Below, in pieces: positions 20,917 through 34,079 of a stretch of DNA of 64,000 nucleotides (positions are counted from its first letter, which is position 1; each line of letters begins with the position of its first letter). Made by a program: the position numbers and the translations under genes. Source of the stretch: Xestospongia muta (lineage: Eukaryota > Porifera > Demospongiae > Haplosclerida > Petrosiidae); the NCBI GenBank assembly GCA_963693285.1, contig OY848918.1:2549501-2613500 (forward strand). The letters run 5' to 3'. Under the pieces are notes generated by a model. It searched no databases. It saw only the letters and a program-made list of their open reading frames with translations, and was not told where the DNA came from.

Positions 20917-23900
20917 TCAAAATGTTAAATGAACTGTTATGTTCTTTACTATTTTATGAGCTCTAATAGTATCAGATTGTAACACTTTGATAACAGTACT
21001 CCATGTAAAATTATCAGGATCAGTTTGACTCCATTTATTAAAGACTTGATTAAATCTCTCTTGACAGGTAGGGTAGTCTGTACGTAGACTATTGAGATAA
21101 CCCTCTTCTAGACCAACTGCTACACCAAATAAGTGATACTTATCTTCTATCTTAGCACCAATGAGATTGTTAAGATCTGCTATAGAAGGTACTGTTTGTA
21201 GTTTAGCTTCTGAAACTAGAAGAAGAGAAGGATAAATGAATGGATTATAGATATGGAAAAATAAAAAATTAACATTTTGTATTTTAACTTCAAATATATG
21301 ACTTCATCTGTCCATTTAAATATGCAATAGTTAACTTACTAGTGATAGACTGAAAAATTAAATGTTCTTGTGCTTGTAGTTCTGGTGTAGTAGTGAAATA
21401 GTTCTTAATATGGTCTGCTAAATCTTTTCTACCAATAGTATCAAGAGCAGTTGTTATTGGTTCCCAAGAAGCTGACATGTTACGTGACCTCCATAGAAGT
21501 ATGACTTCTCTACCACATTCAAGAGATCCACTATATTTCATTGCTATGTTATGAAGATCACCAACAGTAAGTTCCAGTTTAAGACCAAACTCAAACCATT
21601 TATCACCAATGCCCATTGAACCAGTTTTACTTGCTAACATACACATAATGTCAACAATGAGTGGATCAGTAACTGAAAAAGAGATGTGTGCTCTAAACCA
21701 TTTCTAACTGCTATAGTTAGTTACCTTTAGATATGATGTTCACATCACTTGTTGAAGAATCAAGTGAACTGTCAGATGATGGAGGAGTGGGTGGAAAATA
21801 AGAATGCATCCCTGTATATGACAAGAAATACTTACACATTCTTTATCACATATATTAACCTGGATTTTTTAAAATGATCTTGTCAATGTGAGGATTGCCA
21901 TCATGAGTACTAGTTATACCATTAAAGGTGACAATTACTTCTGTTCTTGTTTCTTCAGCACCATCATACTCAATTCTTAACCTGAAGCGAGGAGGATATG
22001 ATAAAAGACTTTCTAAGTATTTAAGATCCTCCATGTTCTTTTCTGTTATTATTCCTTCTGTACAATCCATAACTTTATAAAAATCAATGGAGTCTTTTGT
22101 AATCTAAAGTGTACAAACATTTCCTCTCTTAATCTCTATCTGTCTCTCTTTTTACCTCAGGAGTAAATGGTTCCAGTGATATGTACCAACCTGGGATACT
22201 AGATTTAAAGTAAATAGAAGCAGATTCTTCCGTAAATCTTACAGTTGGAGGTGATGATTTTAAATCATATCCTTCTCTTTGATATTGCTCTTCCAATGTC
22301 TATATTTAAAAAGTAATAATTAGTTAACATTAATTAATTATTTACCTCTCCACACGTTTTTTGTTGATACAATAAACAGTAATCTACTAACACAGTATGA
22401 CCATTATCCTCTATTTTGTTAGCTCGTCTAATCAAATATTGTTTTGGGACTTTGTGATATTCTTTTCTTTCAACTCCAATACAATTTGAACAAAAGTGAT
22501 GAGTAACAACTTTAACTAGTGTAGACTCAATAATCACTTTGTATTCATGGTTTTGCTTAAAAGTAAACATACTGTTTCTTTTAAAAGATTCATCATCTGC
22601 TGTTAGTAGATATAGTTGGTTATTACAATCCTCCATATTAGACACATCAATGTGATGAGGTATATATAATTCAGCTGGTTTTATTAACTGACAGTTGATA
22701 TATATCCATACAATAGGAGAGACTGGAATATAATCATCTTCAAACTTAAATTTATCACTAAACAAACAGACACCAAACCAGACGGTAGCTGTATGTTCTA
22801 TAGCTCCTTCTGGTATAATGAGAGTAACACCATATTGACTACAATGATGTACTAAACCAGTAGTAGTGACTTCTAACATAGTTAGATCTTTAAATATATC
22901 TATTATGAAAATAAAGTATTATGATTATTATATACCTTTGTTAGATCTCCAAAGATATTAGCTATTATGAAATTATGAATAACGCTTAAGTCATAATGAA
23001 TACGAACAATGTACATTAGTACTAATGTCATTGTGAATAGTGAATGGTGGATGGATGAACGGACAGACAGACAGATAGATGAATGAATAGTTAGACAAAT
23101 AGATACATGAAGTACCTTACCTGCTATTATTTCAAATAAATCAATTAAATTCCCTGTATCATGATTGCTACCAAGAATACAAGATGTCATACGATAAGAG
23201 TCTTTTGAGTAAGACCGATAATGTGCCGGTGGACTACAGTTCATTGATACATAGCCACTAGAATATGTAGACGGCTGTTCAGCTTCATTTTCATAAGCCT
23301 TTAAATGAAGAGATGTTCCTCTTTTATCCATAAGGTTGCCATAGTGATGTAGTACAGGAGAACTACTAACAGGAACAAGACTATTCTCTATACATGATTA
23401 TATGAAGAGGGGTGTGGTCAATAAAGCATTACCTGTAGTCTGTTTTAAAACAGAGTCTGATGACTGACATTTGTGTCCCAAATGAGGTAATGAACTAGCC
23501 GTTTTTATTGGCCTACCTAAAATGTGATACCAGTTAAATTAGTTTGATAAGACTAGTTTTGTTACTTTCAAGGTCTCTTAATTTAGCTTGTAGATCACGC
23601 ACTATTTGTTCATGTGTAACAGCTGAGTCACCACCTAACTTCGAATGTCGTGACACATGACGTTTTGACAACCACTCAATGATTTTATAAGGATTAAACC
23701 ATTTTATTCTTGAAGGTTGTTTCTATAATTATACAGTGACTATTAATAGCAACAGTCTATATTCTTCCAAATATGGAAAATGCTAAAACTACAACTTTAT
23801 TATAATATATACCTCTCTTTCTGTAGACAGTTCTTTTAAATGTTCCTGAACTTTGTCCATCATTTGCACTAAATTTTGCTCTTTTTCTTCTAATTCTTTT

Positions 23901-25596
23901 TTCATTCTTTCAACTCGCATCTCCTGAATTTTCATACGATTCATTAATTCTTTTTCTTTAATTACCACCTCCTGTCATTAACAACTAATTAATAACATTA
24001 TCTATAGTCAGGAGACCTACTGTTTCAATTTTCTTGAGTTCTTTAAATTGTTTTTGCGTTTCAACTTTCCATGTACTTTGCAATGATTTAAATTCTTCAT
24101 ACGTGTGACTGAATTGTGATTGCTGTATTTGTGATAGAGTTATAAGAACTTCATGGAATGATGGTCTCTCTGAATGTTCTCTTTTCCAACAACCTACAGT
24201 ACATAAACTAATACAACAAACAAAGGAGGAGTTGACTCACAATTCATTAATTTTTCAAGTGACTTGGGACAATGTTCTGGTATGGGTAATGTCAAGGTAC
24301 CATGTCCAACTCCATATGCAACAACAAACATATTTAGATCACTAGATGGCTTTTCACCAGTTAAAATCTCCCATAATACAACACCAAAACTAAATTTTCC
24401 AATAACAATAAAGGAAATTACATTTAATTTAAGGGTCTTACCTCCAAACATCACTCTTTCTAGAGAATTCTGAGGAGTGTATAACCTCAGGTGCCACCCA
24501 CGGATAGCTACCTGCTCCACTTACATGAGTTGTATTTTCAATTTCTTTGGCCAAACCAAATCCTGTAATTTTAATAATGTTTGGACCCAAATTGTCAGGG
24601 TTGACCTCATACTGTAAGAGAACTAAAAAATACAATTGTGAAGCAAAACTCTTACAGAAGAAGGAAATACCATATAAAGTATTCTCAATCCAATTATAAC
24701 ATAGTTATGTATATACAAACAATTAACTTACTATTACTAGAATTTAAATCATGATGTATTAATGAAGGACTAGCTTGATGATGTAAGTATTCCATTCCTT
24801 CTGACACTTGTCTACTCCAGTCCAGTATGATATGAATAGGTAGTGAAATGTTACGTTCATGTAATACTTCAGACAATGGACCACCGTGTGCATATTCTAT
24901 TACTAAACAGACAATTTTAACAAGACACACACCAACCAAAGCACATATATTTTTATGAGCTAAGTGAGCAAACTTCTTTGCTTCAGACAAAACTTCAGTA
25001 ATAGCTTTGACAGTATCAAAACTAGTTTGAGAAGCTACTTTAACAGCAACGTCTTCTCTTTTATACGAGGCACGATAGACTTTACCCAACCTTCCCATCC
25101 CAATCATTTCACCCAACTGGACTTCATCTGAAGGAATTTCTATAGGATGGTGATGCAAGTCAACATCTTGTGGAAAGTCATCCAAAACAGAATCTACTAC
25201 TTTAACTTTAGCAGCAGGAAATATGCCAATTTGGCCATGACTATTTCTACCTGTCCACCATCCAATATTACGAGAAACATCTGGGTCTTTGCATATAATT
25301 TCAATTCTTTCTCCAACAGTTAATGTTAACTCATCACAATATAAAGCCTTGAAATCATTAACAACTATACCAATACTTCGAAGTGATCGTCTTGTAGAAA
25401 CATTAACTGACTTGACTAATTCTGTACGACCAAATCTTTTTGTTGGTGCTACGACGCCGACTTGAGCTGAATGAGAATGCGCCGTGGGTACGTAACTCGA
25501 CGTTTTTTGCCCATCCAGTGTAGAGAGAGGTAGATCTGTACTAGCAGGATTATAAAGATATTTGTCTTCTACAGAGTCGTTAAAAGAATTGGCCAT
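20917..25596 (-). CDS. SH3 - MLK-like pseudokinase - coiled coil - ZU5 - UPA-like - death - death fusion protein
   Basis: Fourteen phase-consistent exons give 1231 residues: 24732-25596, 24442-24622, 24241-24389, 24021-24193, 23813-23971, 23566-23722, 23433-23516, 23121-23387, 22346-22899, 22156-22299, 21860-22103, 21725-21811, 21340-21672 and 20917-21215. Order: SH3 (about 75-133, ALYCDEL, WWTGR, GIFPAAKV); kinase (about 158-430, glycine loop IGMGRLGKV, Lys186 in VAVK, HHDLNSSN in place of HRDLKxxN, GFG at 309-311 in place of DFG, then VAPEV and SDVWSFGVVLWEILTGEKP); coiled coil (about 430-530); ZU5 (679-863, starting near TTTGLVHHCSQYG); UPA-like region (864-992); death domain 1 (about 1035-1120); death domain 2 (about 1140-1225). 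The kinase resembles mixed-lineage kinases (MAP3K9-11). Loss of the DFG aspartate and the catalytic-loop lysine predicts an inactive pseudokinase. Inferred role: cytosolic signalling scaffold. Confidence 0.88.
22936..22961 (-). pseudogene. relict micro-duplicate of the ZU5 exon start
   Basis: Twenty-six bases flanked by AG and GTATAT resemble the first bases of the ZU5 exon (22875-22899). Including it would put the ZU5 exon out of frame, while skipping it keeps phase 1, so it is a decayed duplicate or a poison exon. Confidence 0.55.
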
Positions 25597-26708
25597 GATC
25601 TTGTAGTATCTCGTAGAGAAATTTGTAAATTACTTTCTTAGTTATTCCATAGATAGTAGTCTATACTATCTATTGTTATTCTTGTTCCAGTCCCCACGCC
25701 AAAAGGAATAGCTTGTTATGGACAAGGAGGCGTGTTCATTAGTTGTCTTGATAGAGATTCTGTTGTAGTTATATTCACTAATATGAAAGACTATAAAGTT
25801 GAAATGCTGCTGAGAAAGGTTTCTTAACTCACAGACTGTTGATCAATCCACAGATTCAAATTTAAAAGTCTTTGTGCTTGTGCATTGAGTAATTAAATTC
25901 AATGACCACACGCAATATCTTAGACAATAATTAACTATCATTTTAAACTATTTAACATAATGCTCTTAAATCTATTACAATAATCTTAATAATATTTCTA
26001 CTTAGCAACTGATTTTATATGTAGTATCAAATAATTAGTATTAATATTATTTAATATTACTAAAATGATTGATATATATTTTTCATTTTCAAATAAGTCA
26101 ACTTTTGTAATATCATTAATTGTTTTAATTTATCACAAGACAATTATATCATACCAGTCTCATGTTAACAAAGATGAGACAACAGCTTGTACATTTAGTG
26201 TATGCAAATCTTGATAAGTTTGTCCAGTACCAACAAATACTATTGGTTGACCAGTAGTAATTGCAGCACCAACCTGGAGGGAGGGGGTGGAGTCAGATAG
26301 AGGATCATCATATGCATAATCACACCTTATCATCAATGGTGACAAATATAGTGAGCTAATCTCTTCAGGAAGATGGACGAATAAATATGTATATAAAGAT
26401 GAATGTTGGATTAAAATAGATATATGATATTATAAATAAATGACCGATGTAGAGATTAGGAAATAAAATAGTCAGTCTACCACTGACTAGATTAGGTAAG
26501 TAAACATTCATTGATAAATGTGTGTACAATAGATAAATAATTTATTATAAGTAGTTCTGATGGTATGAACATGTATATATGTATAGGGTAGATGTATGAG
26601 CCTTAACCAACATCATATCATAAGGGGTTCATTGTCTTGCATTCTATCAGTCATATTAACCAATTTATTGTACTCGTGTTAAATATTTTAGTATTGATTG
26701 CTTAATGT
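25316..26708. repeat. tandem duplication, copy 1 (unit about 1395 bases)
   Basis: Nearly identical to 26709-28101, offset 1395. It contains the first 90-odd codons and upstream region of the SH3/pseudokinase gene, plus a decayed terminal SRPRA exon at its far end. The near identity means a recent duplication or an assembly artefact of two haplotypes. Confidence 0.95.
26155..26345 (-). pseudogene. SRPRA last-exon fragment, copy 1
   Basis: It matches the final SRPRA exon and the end of the preceding intron (CCCCCTCCCTCCAG acceptor kept). Relative to SRPRA it lacks four codons (SMTY region) and has Thr in place of the last Lys. Because intron text is included, the copying was at DNA level, not through mRNA. 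Confidence 0.9.
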
Positions 26709-26991
26709 TAACAGTTAATGTTAACTCATCACAATATAAAGCCTTGAAATCATTAACAACTATACCAATACTTCGAAGTGATCGTCTTGTAGAAACATTA
26801 ACTGACTTGACTAATTCTGTACGACCAAATCTTTTTGTTGGTGCTACGACGCCGACTTGAGCTGAATGAGAATGCGCCGTGGGTACGTAACTCGACGTTT
26901 TTTGCCCATCCAGTGTAGAGAGAGGTAGATCTGTACTAGCAGGATTATAAAGATATTTGTCTTCTACAGAGTCGTTAAAAGAATTGGCCAT
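26700..26991 (-). pseudogene. duplicated 5' end of the SH3/pseudokinase gene
   Basis: Carries the duplicated start codon and about 94 codons of the gene's first exon. It is cut in the SH3 domain and runs into unrelated sequence with a stop. The duplicated upstream region may still act as a promoter. Confidence 0.9.
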
Positions 26992-28101
26992 GATCTTGTA
27001 GTATCTCGTAGAGAAATTTGTAAATTACTTTCTTAGTTATTCCATAGATAGTAGTCTATACTATCTATTGTTATTCTTGTTCCAGTCCCCACGCCAAAAG
27101 GAATAGCTTGTTATGGACAAGGAGGCGTGTTCATTAGTTGTCTTGATAGAGATTCTGTTGTAGTTATATTCACTAATATGAAAGACTATAAAGTTGAAAT
27201 GCTGCTGAGAAAGGTTTCTTAACTCACAGACTGTTGATCAATCCACAGATTCAAATTTAAAAGTCTTTGTGCTTGTGCATTGAGTAATTAAATTCAATGA
27301 CCACACGCAATATCTTAGACAATAATTAACTATCATTTTAAACTATTTAACATAATGCTCTTAAATCTATTACAATAATCTTAATAATATTTCTACTTAG
27401 CAACTGATTTTATATGTAGTATCAAATAATTAGTATTAATATTATTTAATATTACTAAAATGATTGATATATATTTTTCATTTTCAAATAAGTCAACTTT
27501 TGTAATATCATTAATTGTTTTAATTTATCACAAGACAATTATATCATACCAGTCTCATGTTAACAAAGATGAGACAACAGCTTGTACATTTAGTGTATGC
27601 AAATCTTGATAAGTTTGTCCAGTACCAACAAATACTATTGGTTGACCAGTAGTAATTGCAGCACCAACCTGGAGGGAGGGGGTGGAGTCAGATAGAGGAT
27701 CATCATATGCATAATCACACCTTATCATCAATGGTGACAAATATAGTGAGCTAATCTCTTCAGGAAGATGGACGAATAAATATGTATATAAAGATGAATG
27801 TTGGATTAAAATAGATATATGATATTATAAATAAATGACCGATGTAGAGATTAGGAAATAAAATAGTCAGTCTACCACTGACTAGATTAGGTAAGTAAAC
27901 ATTCATTGATAAATGTGTGTACAATAGATAAATAATTTATTATAAGTAGTTCTGATGGTATGAACATGTATATATGTATAGGGTAGATGTATGAGCCTTA
28001 ACCAACATCATATCATAAGGGGTTCATTGTCTTGCATTCTATCAGTCATATTAACCAATTTATTGTACTCGTGTTAAATATTTTAGTATTGATTGCTTAA
28101 T
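26709..28101. repeat. tandem duplication, copy 2
   Basis: The second copy of the 1395-base unit. Its left end joins the middle of the pseudokinase gene's first exon (TTAATGTTAACTCATC) to the sequence that ends copy 1. Confidence 0.95.
27550..27740 (-). pseudogene. SRPRA last-exon fragment, copy 2
   Basis: Tandem copy of the fragment at 26155-26345, essentially identical. Confidence 0.9.
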
Positions 28102-28338
28102 AAACAAAAGTATGTCATGACATGGATGCTCAACATTAATAATAAGATAAGGAGAAAGAAGCAACACTAATAACACTATAAGACAAAATATGTTGTGGTA
28201 CATCATACTACATGTTATAATTATAGTTACAATATATTATACTGTACTATTAACAGTACTATGATGTCATTAATTAATAATATATTTATATATAAGTATA
28301 CTATAACAACAATTAGGTAGAGGGTTCTGTCTTGTGTC

Positions 28339-29273
28339 CAGCCCATAGGGGTAAGAAGGGGGGAGCAAGGGGTGCTGTAGCACCTCTTGTTTTGTCACTT
28401 TGTGTACTTTAAATTTTTTTATGCTCTTGACTGATTAATAATAAAGTGGCAATAAAAAATTAATGTAATTTACTGAAGTGTGACTATTGCACTAGCATCA
28501 AAGCATAGGTGGAAACATGTGATTGTGATTTGACAGCTGGAATAATAGGCTTAATAGCAGTGATGGCACAGAAAAAGCTGACATCTTTCTTTACACCCAG
28601 TAGTCCAAATGAAACAGCTAGTGATTTGGATCACGAAGTTCCAAAATCACTTGGAAAAACCACACATTTGCAGGAAGAGCATCCTGAAGGTGAACTGAAT
28701 GTTTCCACTCAACAAGATGACTTGGTATTGGACAACTCCACTGACTACACAGAATGTGAATGTCCTTGTTGTCAGAATGTGGGTGATCCTTATTATCCTT
28801 TTGACCTCTTTAAGACTACCAAAACCCGGAGTAATCAAAAGTGTGGCACATATTCAAGAAGGATACAGCCAGGATGGTACAGTAGGTACCCTTGGATAAG
28901 TGTATGTACAACTAGATACAAGATCTTCTGCTCAATATGTTGGCATGCAGAAATTGCTAAAATTGCTTATTTTCAGTAAATCTTCACACAAATCTAAATT
29001 CATTACTGATGGATTTAGCCATTGGAGCAAGGCTTTGAAACAATTTGAGGACCATGAGAAAAGCAGCACACACAAGGAAGCTTTGGCCAAGCTTGCATCT
29101 GTTAAAACATCAATTCCCGTTTCCACACAACTGAATGAGCAACAGGCTTCCACTCAGTTTTTTCACATGCAAATAAAACTTGAATATTGTATACATTATT
29201 GTCTATATACACTTCAAAACAATTTCACAATCACTATAGCACCCTTTGTAGAAACAATCTTCCTACCCCCCTG
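28339..29273 (+). mobile_element. decayed hAT-like element with TTF-type zinc-finger remnant
   Basis: The ends are CAG and CTG. Imperfect inverted ends of about 40 bases are visible: GGGGTAAGAAG with AAGGGGTGCTGTAG on the left, and the complement of GGGGTAGGAAG with AAAGGGTGCTATAG on the right. Inside, 28509-28950 encodes MAQKKLTSFF, then a Cys pair (CECPCC) and RRIQPGWYSRYPWI, followed after a one-base frameshift near 28945 by FITDGFSHWSKALKQFEDHE. This matches the N-terminal TTF-type zinc-finger region of hAT-related (ZMYM/DUF4371) proteins. The catalytic part is absent and no clear 8-base target duplication was found. Confidence 0.65.
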
Positions 29274-30029
29274 CAGCCACTCCAATAACAGGTTTGTCAT
29301 TACTCTCACCTTAAAATGTGGCACTTTGATTATTTTCTAATATAAGGTCCAGTCTGTCATTCCGTATCAGTTGTTCAACATTATTAATTGGTATCTATAA
29401 ACAACAACAATACACAATTAAATAACATTCACAGTACAATTAGGAGGTATGGTGAGATTTCTGAAGACTGTTGTAGAATATTAGAGCATTAATAATATAT
29501 TATAACTTATTAAATTCTGTAATAGTAATATCATGTTGTCCTCGTGATGCTGAATTACATTTCAAAACATTTCAATACTGAGTACACGGATTTAGTAGAA
29601 TTAACAAGAACACATACATTGTTTGATTGAGCAACACTGTCATTGTTGACAATATCACAATAACTATTATAATGTCAATATTATAATACTAGTAGTATAT
29701 AGTTCCTATAATAATGAGACCATGAGGTAATAATGATAATGAGTGTCAAATAAAATTTTTGTAAACGTTTGTGGTGCATGTCATTAATAACAAAAACAAC
29801 AATTACTATATTCATACATAATACTTAATGGACTGTCAGTGGTTCAATATTGACAGCTAATTACATAAATAGTAAATATAAAAACTAAAAAAAAAGATTT
29901 GATCATTAAATGAGTCTGGAGTCAATTCTATTAATAGTTAATTACAAGTATAATTTAAAGATAATGTTGCTAATATTCATTAAATATAATCATTATTGTC
30001 TTCTTGTTATTGTTCACCAGGTAATACTT
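29274..30029 (-). pseudogene. relict receptor exons and 3' flank
   Basis: 29440-29590 follows, with many changes, the exon 2 / exon 3 junction region of the receptor at 37329-40702 (40180-40310). 29610-29990 resembles the 3' flank of the tyrosine-tail exon also seen at 37080-37330 and 52190-52510. No open gene remains. Confidence 0.6.
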
Positions 30030-30226
30030 CTACATTATATCATCATTTCTATTCACTGATGTAGCATATGATACATTATGTTGTGTAATAAGCACTGGTT
30101 CATATGCTATATTAGACAGTGCTATAATGTCAGGAGATGTTGTAGGATAATCATAAGTTGGTATATTATTATCTAAATATAAAAATATATAACTATTATA
30201 TTAATATTATACAAACTATTATATTA

Positions 30227-30430
<204 letters not shown>

Positions 30431-31175
30431 CAATTTCAATGTTCATTCAAATTGAACTTACCACTTTTATTTCTTGTAACACAACAAATGACAATTACAA
30501 TGATTATAATTTAACTAATACTACTATCAAGAAAAGACCTCCTCCTACACCAGCTCCAACATATACCCATATTGAAGCTGAACTTGGTGTTGGTGTAGTA
30601 GTGGCAGCTATTTCAATTAAAAACACAATATTAACATAGTCATGTGATTGTCACGTGACTTACAAGGTATGGTATTGAGTGTAACAGAAGCACTAACAGC
30701 TCTTGGAATTACAGTATTGTTTACAGAACATACGTATGTACCTTCATCACTTGAAGCTACATTGTGGATTATCAATGTATATAAATTGTTATCAAATCTA
30801 AAATCATATTTATTATTATCCAGTAGACGTTCTCCACTTCTATACCAACGTAGAGAGTCTTGTAGAGTGGGTGTGGGTGTACTACGTACAGTACAGTTCA
30901 ATCGAGTTGTCTCACCTTCAATAGCTGTTACCACAGGAGTTGTAGCATTAATAAAAGGTATAGCTAACAACAAAGAATATAGACACACATACACACATAT
31001 ATATGTACAGGTCAATCTTGAACTATTATCAAGATATGATACTTTATATTAGGACATGACATATCATAGAATTAGTTATAAATTTAGAGTAATTACGATA
31101 TTAAAGTAGTGAAATTAATTAGTTTAACATGATCTCATCAAATAATACATCATTACTTACTGCAGAACACTCGAG

Positions 31176-31375
31176 NNNNNNNNNNNNNNNNNNNNNNNNN
31201 NNNNNNNNNNNNNNNNNNNNNNNNNNNNNNNNNNNNNNNNNNNNNNNNNNNNNNNNNNNNNNNNNNNNNNNNNNNNNNNNNNNNNNNNNNNNNNNNNNNN
31301 NNNNNNNNNNNNNNNNNNNNNNNNNNNNNNNNNNNNNNNNNNNNNNNNNNNNNNNNNNNNNNNNNNNNNNNNNNN
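31176..31375. other. assembly gap (200 N)
   Basis: Two hundred undetermined bases. The gap falls at the edge of the segmental duplication, where one or more Ig exons of the minus-strand receptor are expected. CTCGAGTGTTCTGCA before GTAAGT at 31160-31175 looks like the end of one such exon. Confidence 0.99.
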
Positions 31376-32576
31376 ATTAACTGATTAATATGGATGGTAA
31401 GTGGGTCTATATATAGATATGGATGAATGGTGAATGGATAGATAGATTATATGGATGGACAGATGTGAATGGGCAGACACAGAGGCATTGATCATTACAA
31501 CATCAATACTTAATATAACAAAGTTACACTTAATATAACAACATTAATACTTAATATAACAAACTTACCAGGTGTTTGTACAGCCAGTGCCCATGATGTT
31601 GAGTTAAAGTCCTCCTCAGTACTACCTTGCCATACACACTGATACACACCTGCTTCACTAGTTGTGAGGTTAGTTAGAGACAGTGTATTTGAATTAATGT
31701 TAAGTGGTCGGCCATTATGATACCACTTTAAACTAACATCAGTTCCTGTAGCTATACAAGTAAAGTTAATAGACTCATCTACAAATCTGTGGAATAAGAC
31801 AGTGTTGTTGAGGGTATCCAATGGTACTTGAAGGACAGTTAGTGGCTCTATTAAAGAAATATATTAGCTATAATTATATTAGTAGTTAGTAGTATATGAC
31901 TTACCTCTAATACTAATAGTATAATGTACTGTGACTGCTGATGCTTGATTTGCTAGTCCACCTTGACCCAGACGTAAGATAATATCTGTACCTTTGTTAG
32001 TGTTAAAAGGATTACCACTTAATGTATAAGATAGATCTACATCATTTGAACCACCAGCAACAGAACTAATTACTAGAGTATCTCCAGTTCCACCCACTAA
32101 CACTCCAATATAATAAAATGTTACACTAGTAGCAGATGAGGAAAGAGTTTGGTTCTTAGGACGTCGATATGGCATGAAATTATTTGGAAATGTATCTGTG
32201 AATATACATATTTAAATTTACTGTACACAATAAATGTTAATATAAATTTAATATTACTTACCAGTAGAGTTTAAAGTGAACTCCACATCAGACATCACAG
32301 TCTCAAACAGTCTAGCATTAGTAACTCCACATTTATATTTGATTGGATCACCATTATTAGTAATATCAGTTGTATCAAGATTATAGATCACTAGGTACTG
32401 TCCATCATCCAATAGATTGTATTTATTAGTACTGGTGTCAATGAGTGAATCATTTTTATACCAAGATATATTAGGTGAGGGAGCAGCTGATAAAACATTA
32501 CAAAATATAGCAACTGCTTCACCAAGTTTAACAAGAATTGTTCTGTTTGTATTATTATCAGATTGAAATCCATTGA

Positions 32577-32714
<138 letters not shown>

Positions 32715-33272
32715 AGTTATTTGTTCATCATTTATCTATTCACTCACATGCATACTGAACTAACACAGCTCTACTTCGTGCCACACCCAGTGAATTATTA
32801 GCAAGACAAAAATAAGGCATCCCCTCACGAGTAGCATCCACGCCCTCAACAAAATCAGTCATATTAAGTATTAATGTATTATTCTCCATAGGTTCAGTTG
32901 TATTATCAGGTACAGGTTCTCCCGCTCCATTCCCTCGATACCAACTCAATGTACCCACACCAGTACATGTCAGTTGTAACATATAACTAGGAGAGACAAC
33001 AACCATAGGAGAGAATGATGTAATGGTGGCAGATGGAAGAGTGATTTCTTCATCTATTAAGTAAGACCAGACAACGTCAATATTTGTATATATAACTACA
33101 CTAATATTACAGTGTTAGCTTATTATGATACAACTAGTCATACACAAAAGATGAGGACACCATAACCAATCCTACACACACTCAGCAGATGGTTAGTGAT
33201 ATCTAGTTTGTGTAGGTAGTAGTGATCTGCCAGTAACTGAGCATGAATACTATCACTTCTGTTAGTATAATA

Positions 33273-33610
33273 CCGTTTATCGGGAAACTTGTACATTATA
33301 ATTTTTTGGTTTCCACCCACTTGCAATTATTACCGTTTTCTCACAAATGGACTCGACAATGGAAGAGACGTTCGAAATGGACTCCTGTATCAGAGGATAC
33401 CATGTTTATAAAGAGGTATGGACGTCCAATGGAGAAGAAATCATTTTTTTTTACTAACTATTTGCCACACGGTCATCCATAATCGAATTTTCTGGTTAAC
33501 CATTTGCCACGCCCATAATTGTAAGAAATTGGCGAGAGATATTTTTACGAGGGAATTAAATTCGTGAAATTCGCAAAAATTTTGCAACGAGAATGTTTCC
33601 GGATATACGG
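33273..33610. mobile_element. 338-base MITE with TA target duplication
   Basis: It is absent from the otherwise collinear copy (2630-2640), which gives an exact empty site. The ends are CCGTTTATCGGGAAAC and the complement of CCGTATATCCGGAAAC, flanked by TA on both sides. TA duplication suggests mobilisation by a Tc1/mariner-type transposase. There is no transposase inside. Confidence 0.92.
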
Positions 33611-34079
33611 TATATGCACAAGGCTAGCATTAACACTAAAATAATTTCACAGTCTACTTTAACTCGACAAACAAAGAAACACAGTAATTATATCTCTTAA
33701 AATCAACACACAAAGCTTGCCTCAGCAAGTTCCATTCGGCGCACAGCTTCCTTCTCGCTCCCTATAAAGCAAATCGCCATTACTTACTATATTTACACCC
33801 TAAAAACAGATACACACACTCGACAAGAGTCAAATAGTTAAGAAACACTTGTTTTCTTGCTATCTTTTAAGAAGTTTATGGCCACCTCAAACTAAAAGCT
33901 ACTATCAACAAATATACTCACCAATATGAGTACTCGATACACCAGTTATCAGGAATAGTACGCACACCAACAGATCCCATCTCCTCTCCATATTGTGATG
34001 ATATCAAAAGTAAAGACAGCAATACTAAGCAATATCTTTGACTAGGAGTGAACACACACACTCTCTTAACCACTCGTTC

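Noticed and set aside
22936..22961. A real micro-exon of the fusion gene
   Set aside because: Including it would put the ZU5 exon out of frame; it resembles a decayed duplicate of the ZU5 exon start.
26665..26991. A separate gene at the second MANSFNDS start
   Set aside because: It is the duplicated first exon cut inside the SH3 domain and followed by unrelated sequence and a stop.
33243..33482. ORF inside the MITE
   Set aside because: It straddles the insertion boundary and shows no transposase motif.
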